Assembly (NCBI GenBank): GCA_964474755.1 | Contig: CAYYUG010000009.1 | Location: 1 to 64,000 of the forward strand | DNA from: GCA-2717185 sp964474755 | Lineage (GTDB): Bacteria > Pseudomonadota > Alphaproteobacteria > UBA8366 > GCA-2717185 | Direction of reading: 5' to 3' | Length of the DNA: 64,000 nt | Shown here: in pieces, positions 1 through 8,568 of the stretch | Layout of the letters: every line of letters begins with the position of its first letter | Position numbering within the stretch: the first letter of the stretch is position 1 | The notes under the pieces: generated by a model | What the model was told of the DNA's origin: nothing | Database searches by the model: none | What the model saw: the letters and a program-made list of their open reading frames with translations, nothing else | Program-made: the position numbers and the translations under genes

Positions 1-378
1 GGCGTGATTGCGGTCGAAGAAAACGGCAAAGTAGACGAGTATGTCGGCGGCTACGCGGATTACCGCAAACAGCGACCCTCCTCGATAGAGGCAACACGGC
101 CCGCCAAACCAGCCAAACCTAAGACAGTTACGCCCAAACAAGAGCGACTGAGCTACCGCGATAAGACGGACCTGGAACTACTGCCTAGTCGGATCGACAG
201 CATCGAAAAAAAAATCACAAGGTTAGAAACCCAGCTTTCCGATTCTGACTTCATTCAAAATGACCGTATTGGCTTCGGCAAAGCAGCAGCGCAGTTAGAA
301 GCCGCCCGAAAGGAAAAAGAAGAAGCAGAGGAACGCTGGCTCGAGATTGAAATCAAGAGGGAGGCATTAGCTAGCTGA
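1..378 (+). CDS. uup: ABC-F family ATPase (Uup-like), C-terminal part, 5' end outside window
   Basis: Only the last 125 codons are present; the frame is open to the window edge, so the gene starts upstream. The visible part begins at the end of the second ATPase domain (VIAVEENGKVDEYVGGYADY, typical of the stretch just after the H-loop in ABC-F proteins). It then has a basic, proline-rich linker with PAKPAKPK and a charged helical tail of about 75 residues (KQERLSYRD to RWLEIEIKREAL). This tail matches the C-terminal coiled-coil domain of Uup, which binds nucleic acid. ABC-F proteins are soluble, not transporters, and act on ribosomes or DNA structures. The stop lies 3 bases before the next gene, so the two are probably co-transcribed. 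The Walker and signature motifs are not in view, so the exact ABC-F subgroup is inferred from the tail. Confidence 0.8.
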   Translation, partial: GVIAVEENGKVDEYVGGYADYRKQRPSSIEATRPAKPAKPKTVTPKQERLSYRDKTDLELLPSRIDSIEKKITRLETQLSDSDFIQNDRIGFGKAAAQLEAARKEKEEAEERWLEIEIKREALAS

Positions 379-381
379 AAT

Positions 382-1053
382 ATGATCGAAATAATCTACA
401 CGCCCTCACCCAACCAAGAGCCGCGACCGGACGGTGCCATCATCGACATGTTGGTGTTGCACTATACAGGGATGGCCAATGCAGCTGCCGCTTTGGATTG
501 CTTGATTAATCCGGATACGAAAGTTAGTGCCCATTACCTGGTCAAGGAGGATGGCACGGTACACCGGCTGGTCGAAGAAGATCGCCGCGCATGGCATGCC
601 GGCGTCTCAGCTTGGCGCGGATACAGCGACATCAACGATCGATCGATCGGTATCGAGCTGGTCAATCCAGGACACGAGTTCGGCTATCGCGCCTTTCCAG
701 AGCCTCAGATGGCAGCACTAATCGTGCTTATAACTGAAATCCTGGCGCGGCATCCTATCCCAGCGCGGAACGTCGTGGGCCATTCGGATGTGGCACCGAC
801 TCGCAAGCAGGACCCCGGAGAATTATTCGACTGGCCGCGACTGGCGGCGGCAGGGATCGGGCTGTGGCCAGCAGAAGCCGAAGCGGAAGATTTGAGATTC
901 GCCGAAGCGCTGTCGCGTTATGGCTACCAAACGAAGGCCCTAGACGCCGCGATGAGTGCCTTCCAACGTCATTTCCGCCCAAGCCGGGTCGACGGAGTAG
1001 CGGATGCGCAATGCGCACGCCGACTGGCCGGTTTGCTGGTCGCGATTGACTAA
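382..1053 (+). CDS. N-acetylmuramoyl-L-alanine amidase (AmiD/AmpD-type, zinc-dependent)
   Basis: A 223-residue amidase_2-family enzyme that cleaves the bond between N-acetylmuramic acid and the L-Ala of the stem peptide. Zinc ligands by family position are His27 (in LVLHYTG), His134 (VGHSDVAP) and Asp144 (KQDPGELFDW); the His134 to Asp144 spacing of 10 equals that of AmpD. Glu92 in SIGIELVN is the likely catalytic acid. Residues about 165-223 resemble a short peptidoglycan-binding domain (EALSRYGY and ALDAAMSAFQRHFRP). No signal peptide is visible, so it may act on recycled muropeptides in the cytoplasm, although AmiD-type relatives are periplasmic. The start ATG lies 3 bases after the uup-like stop, giving tight coupling. 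Confidence 0.88.
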   Translation: MIEIIYTPSPNQEPRPDGAIIDMLVLHYTGMANAAAALDCLINPDTKVSAHYLVKEDGTVHRLVEEDRRAWHAGVSAWRGYSDINDRSIGIELVNPGHEFGYRAFPEPQMAALIVLITEILARHPIPARNVVGHSDVAPTRKQDPGELFDWPRLAAAGIGLWPAEAEAEDLRFAEALSRYGYQTKALDAAMSAFQRHFRPSRVDGVADAQCARRLAGLLVAID

Positions 1054-1073
1054 ATCTCACAACAGTTTAAGAA

Positions 1074-1483
1074 AGACTGGCCAGACGGCCGGATGGTCGC
1101 CTTTCAGCGCGGGCAACCGCAATGGGGGGAGGAAAGTCCGGGCTCCGCGGAAGCACGGTGCCGGATAACGTCCGGCGGGGGCGACCCCAGGGAAAGTGCA
1201 ACAGAAAACATACCGCCCGTCTGCGTTTCGGCAACGGCGGGTAAGGGTGAAATGGTGTGGTAAGAGCGCACCGCGCGACCGGCAACGGAAGCGGCAGTGC
1301 AAACCCCACCGGGAGCAAGACCGTATAGGGGCGGCGCGTCGGGACCACCGTCCCGGCAAGCTGGCTTTCGAGCCGCCGCCCGGGTAGGTCGCGCGAGGCG
1401 TCCGGCAACGGGCGTCCCAGATGAATGACCATCAAACGCCTTCGGGCGGGAACAGAACCCGGCTTACAGGCCGTCTGGCATTG
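1074..1483 (+). ncRNA. rnpB: RNase P RNA, bacterial type A
   Basis: This is the catalytic RNA of RNase P, which matures tRNA 5' ends. The ends are set by a perfect 11-bp pairing between 1080-1090 (gccagacggcc) and 1469-1479 (ggccgtctggc), the P1 stem. Inside lie the conserved core blocks: gaggaaagtccgggct near 1130, the ccccagggaaagtgcaacag stretch near 1186, agggtgaaatggtgtggtaagagcgcacc near 1244, and aacagaacccggcttacagg near 1450. The length of about 405 nt is normal for alphaproteobacteria. It sits about 20 bp after the amidase stop. Small reading frames through it on both strands are not genes. End points are good to a few bases. Confidence 0.95.
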
Positions 1484-2039
1484 CGATCAACGCTGAACTC
1501 CGCAGACTAAGCGTTGCGCGAAATGTTTTGATATACCGCATCCGCACTTCTGTAAAATCTAAACCCGTAAACGTTATACTCAACGCGCCGCAGGCACAAT
1601 ATTTCAGCCATTCCTAGTAGTTCGGTTTGGCGCTCACAGCGTCTTCCTCTGACGGGCCATTCGTTTTCAGCGAGCACACAATGCACTCTTAATCGCATAA
1701 CCAAATATTTCTTTGACGTCCATTAATGCAGACACCATTGATCCTGTGTGGATCCTATCTTTATTAAAGTATTCGTTGTCTAATTTTGTCACAGACGTTG
1801 GCAATCACGTGGACACCCGTTGGTGCACGCAACCTCAGGCGTTCCCATGAAATCTAAAAATAAAAGATTCTCTAAAAAAGAACATAATTGGAACAAAAAT
1901 TGAACTCGATTCGCGAGTATGTTAAATAGGTTATCAAAAACACAAAGTCTTGTGTACACGATTTCAAATATCGCAAGGAATGGTTCCTAGAAAAGAACAG
2001 AATAAATTGCTCTATTCTCTGTAATTGCTTTAGCTTTGC
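1484..2039. other. AT-rich spacer between rnpB and the mraZ promoter
   Basis: About 555 bp with no credible gene. Base composition drops sharply to AT-rich after about 1730, unlike the flanking coding DNA, and includes runs such as aaaaataaaag near 1855. No tRNA, repeat array or protein-like frame was recognised. It most likely holds the 3' processing region of rnpB and upstream elements for the dcw promoter. Confidence 0.5.
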
Positions 2040-2069
2040 TTGACTTCCCATTTCAGCCCATGATATTCC
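2040..2069 (+). promoter_or_regulatory. Candidate sigma-70 promoter for the dcw cluster
   Basis: A TTGACT -35 box (2040-2045) is followed after 18 bp by TATTCC (2064-2069), preceded by an extended -10 TG at 2061-2062. It lies about 125 bp upstream of the mraZ start and is overlapped by the phased MraZ boxes, the arrangement expected for autoregulation. The match is by eye only; no transcript data exist here. Confidence 0.45.
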
Positions 2070-2090
2070 ATGAAATCCCATTTCGGGGCA
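2047..2090 (-). promoter_or_regulatory. MraZ operator: phased TGGG boxes with 10-bp period
   Basis: Read on the - strand, boxes begin every 10 bases: TGGG ending at 2050, TGGG at 2060, TGGA at 2070, TGGG at 2080 and a weak TGCC at 2090. Three are exact TGGG, one is TGGA and the outermost is doubtful. MraZ family proteins bind direct repeats of TGGGN separated by 5 bases, which gives the same 10-bp phasing. The boxes overlap the candidate -35/-10 region upstream of mraZ, so repression of the whole dcw operon by its first product is the natural reading. Confidence 0.65.
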
Positions 2091-2192
2091 TGCTTAACCC
2101 AACTGAAAGGCATGCGTTTAACTCGCACTATTGAGTATCGACGCGCGCCAATTCAAACCGGGAGAAAGCGGTAATCGGGACCAGATATCGCT

Positions 2193-2648
2193 ATGGCGTT
2201 ATTCATCGGCACCCACGAGAACAAGATCGACCGTAAGGGACGAATTTCCCTGCCGGCCGATTATCGTGCCGAACTGCCGTTGGAAGACGACCGAACCATC
2301 TACATTTTCCCCTCGCTCTACACGTCTTCGCTGGAAGCTTGCGACCGCGCGCAGTTAGAGCTGCATGCGGAACGCATAAACGCGCTAGACCAGTTCTCAC
2401 AAGAGGAAGCTTACTTTTCTTCGCAAATACTAGCTGAGGCCCGCAAAATTAGCATCGATGGCGACGGGCGTATCGTATTACCAAGCGAATTTTTAGAGCG
2501 TCTCAAACTAAGCGGCAAGGCGCTGTTCGTCGGTGGTGGCCCAAAATTCCACATTTGGGAACCAGAAGCCTACGCCGCGCACCGTAATGAGACAAAGGCA
2601 GCGCTCACCGGGCGTACCCTGCCGTCCTTGACGAGGCCGACCTTATGA
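2193..2648 (+). CDS. mraZ: Transcriptional regulator MraZ
   Basis: A 151-residue DNA-binding protein with two SpoVT/AbrB-like halves. The first holds TDRKGRIS-type residues (HENKIDRKGRISLPADYR, about 9-26) and the second KISIDGDGRIVLPSEF (about 86-101). MraZ forms a ring-shaped oligomer that binds TGGGN repeats upstream of its own gene and represses the division and cell-wall operon. Matching boxes are seen at 2047-2090. The stop overlaps the rsmH start by 4 bp. The start ATG at 2193 was chosen because MALFIGTHENKID matches the usual MraZ N-terminus; the purine stretch cgggacc lies upstream. An overlapping frame starting at 2131 is a shadow. Confidence 0.96.
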   Translation: MALFIGTHENKIDRKGRISLPADYRAELPLEDDRTIYIFPSLYTSSLEACDRAQLELHAERINALDQFSQEEAYFSSQILAEARKISIDGDGRIVLPSEFLERLKLSGKALFVGGGPKFHIWEPEAYAAHRNETKAALTGRTLPSLTRPTL

Positions 2649-3601
2649 GTGCGGAGCACACACCCGTCCTGGCGGCCGAGATGCTGGCTACACTCGATCC
2701 GCAGGACGGCGAGAACTTTCTTGATGGCACCTTCGGACGCGGCGGCTACAGTCGGGCGATCCTGGAGGCCGCAAATTGCACCGTCTACGCGCTTGACTGC
2801 GACCCGGACGCCATAACGGAAGGCAAAGCGCTGATCCCGGCATTCGGAAGACGCCTGACCCTGCTGCAAGGCCAGTTTAGCTTCATGATCGAACTTCTGC
2901 GCGATGCCGGAATCGAGCGGCTCAACGGTGTCGTACTTGATCTCGGTGTGTCATCGCCCCAACTCGACGACGCGGCCCGTGGCTTTTCCTTTCGTCAGGA
3001 CGGTCCACTCGACATGCGTATGACGCGAGAAGGTCCGACGGCTGCGGATATTGTTAACAGGCTAGACGAAAAACCACTGGCCACCCTGCTTCGGGAGTTG
3101 GGCGAGGAACGGCATGCACGACGGGTCGCGCGCGCGATCATCACTGCCCGAAGCACATCACCCATCGAAAGTACACTGCAGTTAGCAGAAATCGTACGTG
3201 ATGCATTGCCACACGCTCAGAACGGAATTGACCCGGCCACCCGCACCTTCATGGCTCTACGAATCCACGTGAATAACGAGCTTGGCGAACTTGAACACGG
3301 CTTGCGCGCTGCAGAATTTCTACTGCAACCTGGAGGTCGGCTTGTGGTGATCTGTTTCCATTCTCTGGAAGACCGCCGAGTCAAAAATTTCCTGCGCACA
3401 CGAAGCGGTGGGGAGCCGCGCGTCTCACGCCACCTGCCACTGCCCGCATTGGCTCCAATCCCAACATTTAGCCTAATCCACCGCCGCGGCATCACGCCTA
3501 GCGATACCGAGATCGCCGTCAACCCCCGAGCGCGCTCCGCCCGCCTGCGCGCCGCAATTCGCACCGATGCCCCGGCCTGGCCTCTGGAGGACGCAGCATG
3601 A
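2645..3601 (+). CDS. rsmH: 16S rRNA (cytosine(1402)-N(4))-methyltransferase RsmH
   Basis: A 318-residue SAM-dependent methyltransferase that N4-methylates C1402 in the ribosomal P site. Motifs: HTPVLAAEML at the N-terminus, the SAM loop LDGTFGRGGYSRAIL (about 27-41), VLDLGVSSPQLDDAARGFSF (about 98-117), DGPLDMRM, and FHSLEDRRVKNF near residue 240. The usual family length is about 310. The start overlaps the mraZ stop by 4 bp (ATGA) and the stop overlaps ftsL by 4 bp, so translation is probably coupled. It is the standard second gene of dcw clusters. Confidence 0.96.
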   Translation: MSAEHTPVLAAEMLATLDPQDGENFLDGTFGRGGYSRAILEAANCTVYALDCDPDAITEGKALIPAFGRRLTLLQGQFSFMIELLRDAGIERLNGVVLDLGVSSPQLDDAARGFSFRQDGPLDMRMTREGPTAADIVNRLDEKPLATLLRELGEERHARRVARAIITARSTSPIESTLQLAEIVRDALPHAQNGIDPATRTFMALRIHVNNELGELEHGLRAAEFLLQPGGRLVVICFHSLEDRRVKNFLRTRSGGEPRVSRHLPLPALAPIPTFSLIHRRGITPSDTEIAVNPRARSARLRAAIRTDAPAWPLEDAA

Positions 3602-3942
3602 AGGGGTTAGCAGTAATTGTCTGGATCGGTATCGCCGGGGTTGCCAGCATCGCCTTGTTCCACATCAAGTTCCAAGTGGAACAGTTGCAGGACGAATTGA
3701 ACAGCCTCAACAAGCAAATTTTGGAAGAACAAAAAACGGTTCACGTCCTGCAGGCGGAATGGGGTTATCTAACCCGGCCCAAGCATATCGAGTCGCTGGC
3801 AGCCCGATTGTTGCCCCACCTGCAACCACCCACCACGCACCAGGTTGGCGATATTGAGCAGTTCAAGGCCACAATTCGGAAGCCGTCTACTATCCCCGCC
3901 GCCAGGGTGGCGAACCCATTATCGGCGAGAGGCTCAAATTGA
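3598..3942 (+). CDS. ftsL: Cell division protein FtsL
   Basis: A 114-residue bitopic membrane protein. One transmembrane segment lies at about 3-21 (LAVIVWIGIAGVASIALFHI), followed by a coiled coil at about 26-60 (VEQLQDELNSLNKQILEEQK) and the conserved region EWGYLTRPKHIESLA. FtsL pairs with FtsB and FtsQ in the periplasm and activates FtsW and FtsI. Sequence conservation in this family is low; identification rests on size, topology and the position between rsmH and ftsI. The start overlaps rsmH by 4 bp and the end overlaps the TTG start of ftsI. Confidence 0.88.
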   Translation: MKGLAVIVWIGIAGVASIALFHIKFQVEQLQDELNSLNKQILEEQKTVHVLQAEWGYLTRPKHIESLAARLLPHLQPPTTHQVGDIEQFKATIRKPSTIPAARVANPLSARGSN

Positions 3943-5699
3943 TCGCCAACCCTTTCAAAAAACCTCGTAATAACCGGCGTGCACGCCCCGCCACCCGGAT
4001 TACAATCCGTCCTTGTGCACCGGGCACCAAAGACGAGCGCGTCAAGGCCGCACTGGAGGTCAGCTATACGCGGCTTTTGATGACCGCCGCTATATTGCTG
4101 TTCGCTTTTAGCGCCATCAGCGTTCGTCTGATCGACGTCTCACTTCTTCAGGCGGCGCGTGAGCCAAACGCCGCCTACGCGCCGCGCATGCAGGAACTGC
4201 GCATGGACCGAGCTGACGTGGTCGATCGGAATGGTTTGTTGTTAGCGACCAACCTGACAACCGCATCCCTGTTCGCCAACACCCGCAAATTGATGGACCC
4301 AGATGAGGCTGCGCGGCAGCTCGCCGCTGTTCTACCCGAACTCCGCGAGGCCGAAGTCGTGCGACTACTGAAGTCTAACCGCTCCTTCGTTTGGCTGCGG
4401 CGCAACCTGACACCGCGTCAGCAATGGCGCGTGATCGAGCTTGGCCTGCCGGGTGTAGACTTTCAAAGCGCCGAAACTAGAGTCTATCCAAACGGCTCAC
4501 TTGCTGCCCATATCTTGGGGTTCGTCGATGTCGACAATCGCGGCCTCACCGGCATAGAAAAAACCTTTGACTACACTTTGCGCGACAGTCTGGAACCGTT
4601 ACAGCTGTCTATCGATATGCGGGTGCAACATGTCCTGCGGAGCGCCTTGTTGCGCGCAAAATCTGAATTCAACGCGCTGGGGGCCACCGGGATCGTCCTC
4701 GACGCGCGCAACGGCGAGGTCATCGCTATGACCTCGTTGCCGGATTTTGACCCCAATGACGGCGGCAACGCGCGGGACAACCAGAAGTTTAACCGCGCCA
4801 CGCTCGGCGTCTACGAGTTAGGATCGACCTTCAAGATCTTCACGGCGGCTATGGCACTTGATTACGGCATAGTCACAATGCGCGATGGGTACGATGCTAC
4901 TAAGCCAATCAAAATCTCCCGCTTCACGATCCGCGACTACCACGCCCAGCGCCGTTGGCTGTCGGTACCGGAAATTTTCATGTACTCATCCAATATCGGC
5001 GCCGCCAAGATGGCAGAGGCTGTGGGGAGCGAGGGACAGCGCGAATTTCTGAGCCGACTCGGCATGCTAAGACCAGCCTCGATCGAACTGCCGGAGGTAG
5101 GGTCGCCCATGGTGCCGTCGCCCTGGCGCCCGATAAACACGATGACGATCAGCTTCGGACACGGCCTCGCCGTTAGCCCACTTCAGCTCGCGTCCGGGGC
5201 AGCGGCCATGGTCAATGGAGGCATCTTCCACAAGCCTACCCTGATCCGTCGCGACGGGATGGAAACGCCCCAGGGCAAACGCGTTATCTCAGAGCGCACC
5301 TCACGCGAGGTGCGGCGTCTAATGCGGCTGGTCGTAGAAAATGGTACCGGCCGCAAGGCGTCCGCCGAGGGCTATCTCGTCGGCGGCAAGACAGGCACAG
5401 CCGACAAGCCAAAACGCGGCGGCTATTCGCAGCGTGCGTTGATTTCGTCCTTTATTGGCGCCTTCCCGATAACCAATCCACACTATGTGGTGCTGGTGAT
5501 GCTCGACGAGCCGCGCGGCAACAAAAGTACACATGGCTACGCCACTGGTGGCTGGGTTGCTGCCCCTGTGGTCAAGCGTGTGATAGAGCGCGTTGCGCCG
5601 CTTTTACGTGTACAACCGACTAACGAACATTCTCCTGAGATCAAGAAGGAGTTGCATATCACGTTCAAACGAGAAGGGCGCCAACTTGCGTCTTTCTGA
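3939..5699 (+). CDS. ftsI: Peptidoglycan D,D-transpeptidase FtsI (PBP3)
   Basis: A 586-residue class B penicillin-binding protein that cross-links septal peptidoglycan. It has a basic cytoplasmic N-terminus (1-42), one membrane anchor (about 46-68), a dimerisation domain starting near RADVVDRNGLLLATN (91-105), and a transpeptidase domain with catalytic Ser296 in STFK, the YSSN motif near 350 and KTGTAD near 485. The chosen start is TTG at 3939, overlapping the ftsL stop; no ATG lies close by, and the basic N-terminus supports it. The 3' end overlaps murE by 14 bp. The C-terminal 35 residues after the domain look unstructured. Confidence 0.95.
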   Translation: MIANPFKKPRNNRRARPATRITIRPCAPGTKDERVKAALEVSYTRLLMTAAILLFAFSAISVRLIDVSLLQAAREPNAAYAPRMQELRMDRADVVDRNGLLLATNLTTASLFANTRKLMDPDEAARQLAAVLPELREAEVVRLLKSNRSFVWLRRNLTPRQQWRVIELGLPGVDFQSAETRVYPNGSLAAHILGFVDVDNRGLTGIEKTFDYTLRDSLEPLQLSIDMRVQHVLRSALLRAKSEFNALGATGIVLDARNGEVIAMTSLPDFDPNDGGNARDNQKFNRATLGVYELGSTFKIFTAAMALDYGIVTMRDGYDATKPIKISRFTIRDYHAQRRWLSVPEIFMYSSNIGAAKMAEAVGSEGQREFLSRLGMLRPASIELPEVGSPMVPSPWRPINTMTISFGHGLAVSPLQLASGAAAMVNGGIFHKPTLIRRDGMETPQGKRVISERTSREVRRLMRLVVENGTGRKASAEGYLVGGKTGTADKPKRGGYSQRALISSFIGAFPITNPHYVVLVMLDEPRGNKSTHGYATGGWVAAPVVKRVIERVAPLLRVQPTNEHSPEIKKELHITFKREGRQLASF

Positions 5700-7158
5700 T
5701 CTGACCAAAGGAGGCGGCGCTGCCGCACAAACACAGGTGCCGGATCTAGATATCACCGGCTTGACAGCCGACAGCCGGGACGTACGTCCGGGCTTCCTAT
5801 TCGCAGCCCTGCCCGGCGCGAAGGCAGATGGCCAAGCCTATATAGACGAGGCAATCGCTAAGGGTGCCGTCGCTATCCTGGCACCGCCAACAGTCCGCGC
5901 ACAGCATTTAGATGACGGTATCGCCCTAGTAACAGATCCAATGCCGCGCCACCGACTGGCGTTGCTCGCCGCACAATTTTATCAAGGACAACCAGATACC
6001 ATCGCGGCGGTGACTGGCACGAATGGAAAAACATCAGTCACGCACTTCGTGCATCAACTTTGGCAGTGGCTTGGACATCGCAGCGCTGCGCTTGGAACAC
6101 TGGGTATCATGGCGTCCAATCGGGAGCCATGCACGGGTTTGACCACGCCTGATCCTGTGCGCTTGCACGAATGCCTAGCTGATCTGAAACAGGACGGAGT
6201 TAACCATCTCGCCATCGAAGCTTCAAGCCACGGACTTGATCAACATCGACTCGACGGCGTGCACATCGCCGCCGCAGCTTTCACTAACCTGTCGCGAGAC
6301 CATCTCGACTATCACAAAACAATGGGCGCCTATCTGGACAGCAAGCTGCGATTGTTCTCCGAACTGTTGCGCCAAGGCGGCATCGCGATAGTCGACGCCG
6401 GTTCAGAGCAATGCGAAAAAATCACTGAAATTGTACGCGATCGAGGTTTGGTTGTGCTGACTTACGGACGCGAAGATGGAGACATTCAGTGTACCAAAGC
6501 TATCCTAAGGGGTGATACTTGGTCGCTCAACATCCAGGCCTTCGGCACCACGTACAAGACTGACTTTGCTCTTCCGGGCGCCTATCAGGTCAACAACGCG
6601 TTGTGCGCACTGGCAATTACCGTCGCCTGCGGTGCAGCGCCCCACACCGTTGTGCCATTACTCTCGCGTCTCACCGGCGTGCCCGGCCGGATGCAGGTTG
6701 TCGGCCAGCGAAGCAACGGCGCAACAGTCATTATAGACTACGCGCACACCCCGGATGCACTGGTATCTTCACTGCAAGCTGCGCGGCCCTATGCGACAAA
6801 TCGGCTCGTTTTAGTTTTTGGCTGTGGCGGCGACCGAGATCCAGGAAAAAGAGTCGAAATGGGAAAAGCTGCAGCCCGTTGTGCCGACAGGGTAATCGTC
6901 ACCGACGACAATCCTCGCAGCGAAGACCCCGCAGCGATCCGAGCACAGGCGATGGAGGGATGTCCGAAGGCTGTCGAAGTTAGCGATCGCCATGAGGCTA
7001 TCCGCGTCGGTGTTGCAATGCTTCAGGACGGCGACCTTCTTCTGGTCGCAGGTAAAGGGCACGAGCAGGGACAGATAATCGACGGCGAGACCTTCCCCTT
7101 CGATGATGTCACCGTCGCCCGCGCAGCAATCACAGCGCAGAACGGAGCAGCCGCATGA
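5686..7158 (+). CDS. murE: UDP-MurNAc-L-Ala-D-Glu:meso-diaminopimelate ligase MurE
   Basis: Adds meso-diaminopimelate to UDP-MurNAc-dipeptide using ATP, in the cytoplasm. With the TTG start at 5686 the protein is 490 residues, the family norm. This start has a strong ribosome site, GAGAAGGG at 5671-5678, 7 bases upstream. A longer frame back to 5593 would overlap ftsI by over 100 bp and has an atypical N-terminus. Motifs: LTADSRDVRPG near 22, the P-loop VTGTNGKTSV at about 109-118, and DNPR at 408-411, the signature that selects meso-DAP over lysine. It overlaps ftsI by 14 bp and murF by 4 bp. Confidence 0.96.
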   Translation: MRLSDLTKGGGAAAQTQVPDLDITGLTADSRDVRPGFLFAALPGAKADGQAYIDEAIAKGAVAILAPPTVRAQHLDDGIALVTDPMPRHRLALLAAQFYQGQPDTIAAVTGTNGKTSVTHFVHQLWQWLGHRSAALGTLGIMASNREPCTGLTTPDPVRLHECLADLKQDGVNHLAIEASSHGLDQHRLDGVHIAAAAFTNLSRDHLDYHKTMGAYLDSKLRLFSELLRQGGIAIVDAGSEQCEKITEIVRDRGLVVLTYGREDGDIQCTKAILRGDTWSLNIQAFGTTYKTDFALPGAYQVNNALCALAITVACGAAPHTVVPLLSRLTGVPGRMQVVGQRSNGATVIIDYAHTPDALVSSLQAARPYATNRLVLVFGCGGDRDPGKRVEMGKAAARCADRVIVTDDNPRSEDPAAIRAQAMEGCPKAVEVSDRHEAIRVGVAMLQDGDLLLVAGKGHEQGQIIDGETFPFDDVTVARAAITAQNGAAA

Positions 7159-8561
7159 CCGTGCTGTGGACGGCACAAGAAGCGGCACAGGCAACCAGTG
7201 GCAACAACACAGCGGATTGGCGCGCGACCGGTGTCTCGATCGACAGCCGCACGGTCCAGGAAGGTGATCTGTTCATCGCCATCCAAGGTCCAAATAATGA
7301 CGGACATGACTACATTGCCAACGCGATCGCCAACGGCGCCGCTGCGACAATGGCATCGCGACGGGATACTGTGGGCGGCGTACCGGCATTGCTGGTCGAC
7401 GACACTTTAGAAGGGATGCGTGGACTGGCACGGCACGCGAGGCGGCGCGGAACGGCAAAAATTACTGCAGTCACCGGCAGTACTGGTAAGACCGGCACCA
7501 AGGATATGTTGAAGCTAGTCCTGGGTCGACAAGCCAAAGCCTACGCCACCCAAGGCAACCTCAATAATCATTGGGGACTGCCGCTTAGTCTTGCCCGTCT
7601 GCCACAAAGTGCCTGCTTTGGTGTGCTGGAAATGGGGATGAACAGCCCAGGAGAGATTGCACCCCTCTCGGACCTTGCAGAACCGGATGTAGCGATCGTA
7701 ACCAACGTTTCGGCAGCACACATCGAATTCTTCGACAGCGAAGAACAGGTCGCCGACGCTAAGGGCGAAATTTTTGCCGGTATGAGCACCAGAGGTACCG
7801 CGATCCTAAATCGCGACAATCGTCATTTCGACCGGTTGCGCCGTCATGCAGCGAATTCTGGTGTCAGCCACATTCGCAGCTTCGGTACCCACATCAAAGC
7901 TAATATCCGGCTCGTGGAGAGCTCACCGGGATTTCCTGGCTGGCACGTCAAAGCCGAAATCGATGGCACTGCAATCGCCTTCACGCTCGGCGCACCTGGC
8001 GCCCATTGGGTAGCAAACAGCCTTGGTGTGCTCGCGGTGGTCGACGCGCTCGGTGCTGACGTGGCGGCGGCGGCGCGGGCCATGTCAGCCGCGGTCCCCT
8101 CGGTCGGGCGCGGAGATCAGAGCACGATCAGAATCGACAACGGCAGCTTCCTACTGATCGATGAAAGCTACAACGCCAGCCCAGCCTCAACCCGCGCCGC
8201 CCTGGATGTACTGGGAGCCTACCCGGGACGACGCATCGCCGTGCTCGGCGACATGCTAGAATTAGGAGACCGCGCAGGCGAGTTTCACGCCGGATTAGCG
8301 GAAGACGTGACCCGGAACGACATCGATGCCGTCTTTCTCGTCGGCGCTGAAATGGCCGTGCTTGCAGCAGGCCTTGACCCAGCGCAGGTCGCTGCGACAG
8401 CCGCATCTAGCGAAGCGCTTTTGCCCGCCTTGATCGATGCATTGAGAGCCGGTGACACGGTCATGGTCAAGGGTTCGCTCGGTAGCCGCATGGCACTAAT
8501 CGTCGAGGCACTGAAATCACTCGACTCTAAAGTGTCGCAGCATGCGGCAAACGGTCTCTAG
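7155..8561 (+). CDS. murF: UDP-MurNAc-tripeptide:D-Ala-D-Ala ligase MurF
   Basis: A 468-residue Mur ligase that adds the D-Ala-D-Ala dipeptide to UDP-MurNAc-tripeptide. Motifs: VSIDSRTVQEGDLFIAI near 27-43, the P-loop VTGSTGKTGTKDML at about 106-119, NLNNHWGLPLSL near 136, and LIDESYNASPAS near 334. The C-terminal domain includes AVLGDMLELG. It overlaps murE by 4 bp; its stop lies 7 bp before the mraY start. Its dipeptide substrate would come from ddl in the same cluster. Confidence 0.96.
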   Translation: MTVLWTAQEAAQATSGNNTADWRATGVSIDSRTVQEGDLFIAIQGPNNDGHDYIANAIANGAAATMASRRDTVGGVPALLVDDTLEGMRGLARHARRRGTAKITAVTGSTGKTGTKDMLKLVLGRQAKAYATQGNLNNHWGLPLSLARLPQSACFGVLEMGMNSPGEIAPLSDLAEPDVAIVTNVSAAHIEFFDSEEQVADAKGEIFAGMSTRGTAILNRDNRHFDRLRRHAANSGVSHIRSFGTHIKANIRLVESSPGFPGWHVKAEIDGTAIAFTLGAPGAHWVANSLGVLAVVDALGADVAAAARAMSAAVPSVGRGDQSTIRIDNGSFLLIDESYNASPASTRAALDVLGAYPGRRIAVLGDMLELGDRAGEFHAGLAEDVTRNDIDAVFLVGAEMAVLAAGLDPAQVAATAASSEALLPALIDALRAGDTVMVKGSLGSRMALIVEALKSLDSKVSQHAANGL

Positions 8562-8568
8562 GCGCGCG

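Noticed and set aside
1067..1435. Arg/Pro-rich frames on both strands across 1057-1435
   Set aside because: They lie inside the RNase P RNA gene and reflect its high G+C.
5593..5685. Upstream extension of murE by 31 codons
   Set aside because: Overlaps ftsI by over 100 bp and lacks the family N-terminus; the TTG at 5686 has a strong ribosome site.
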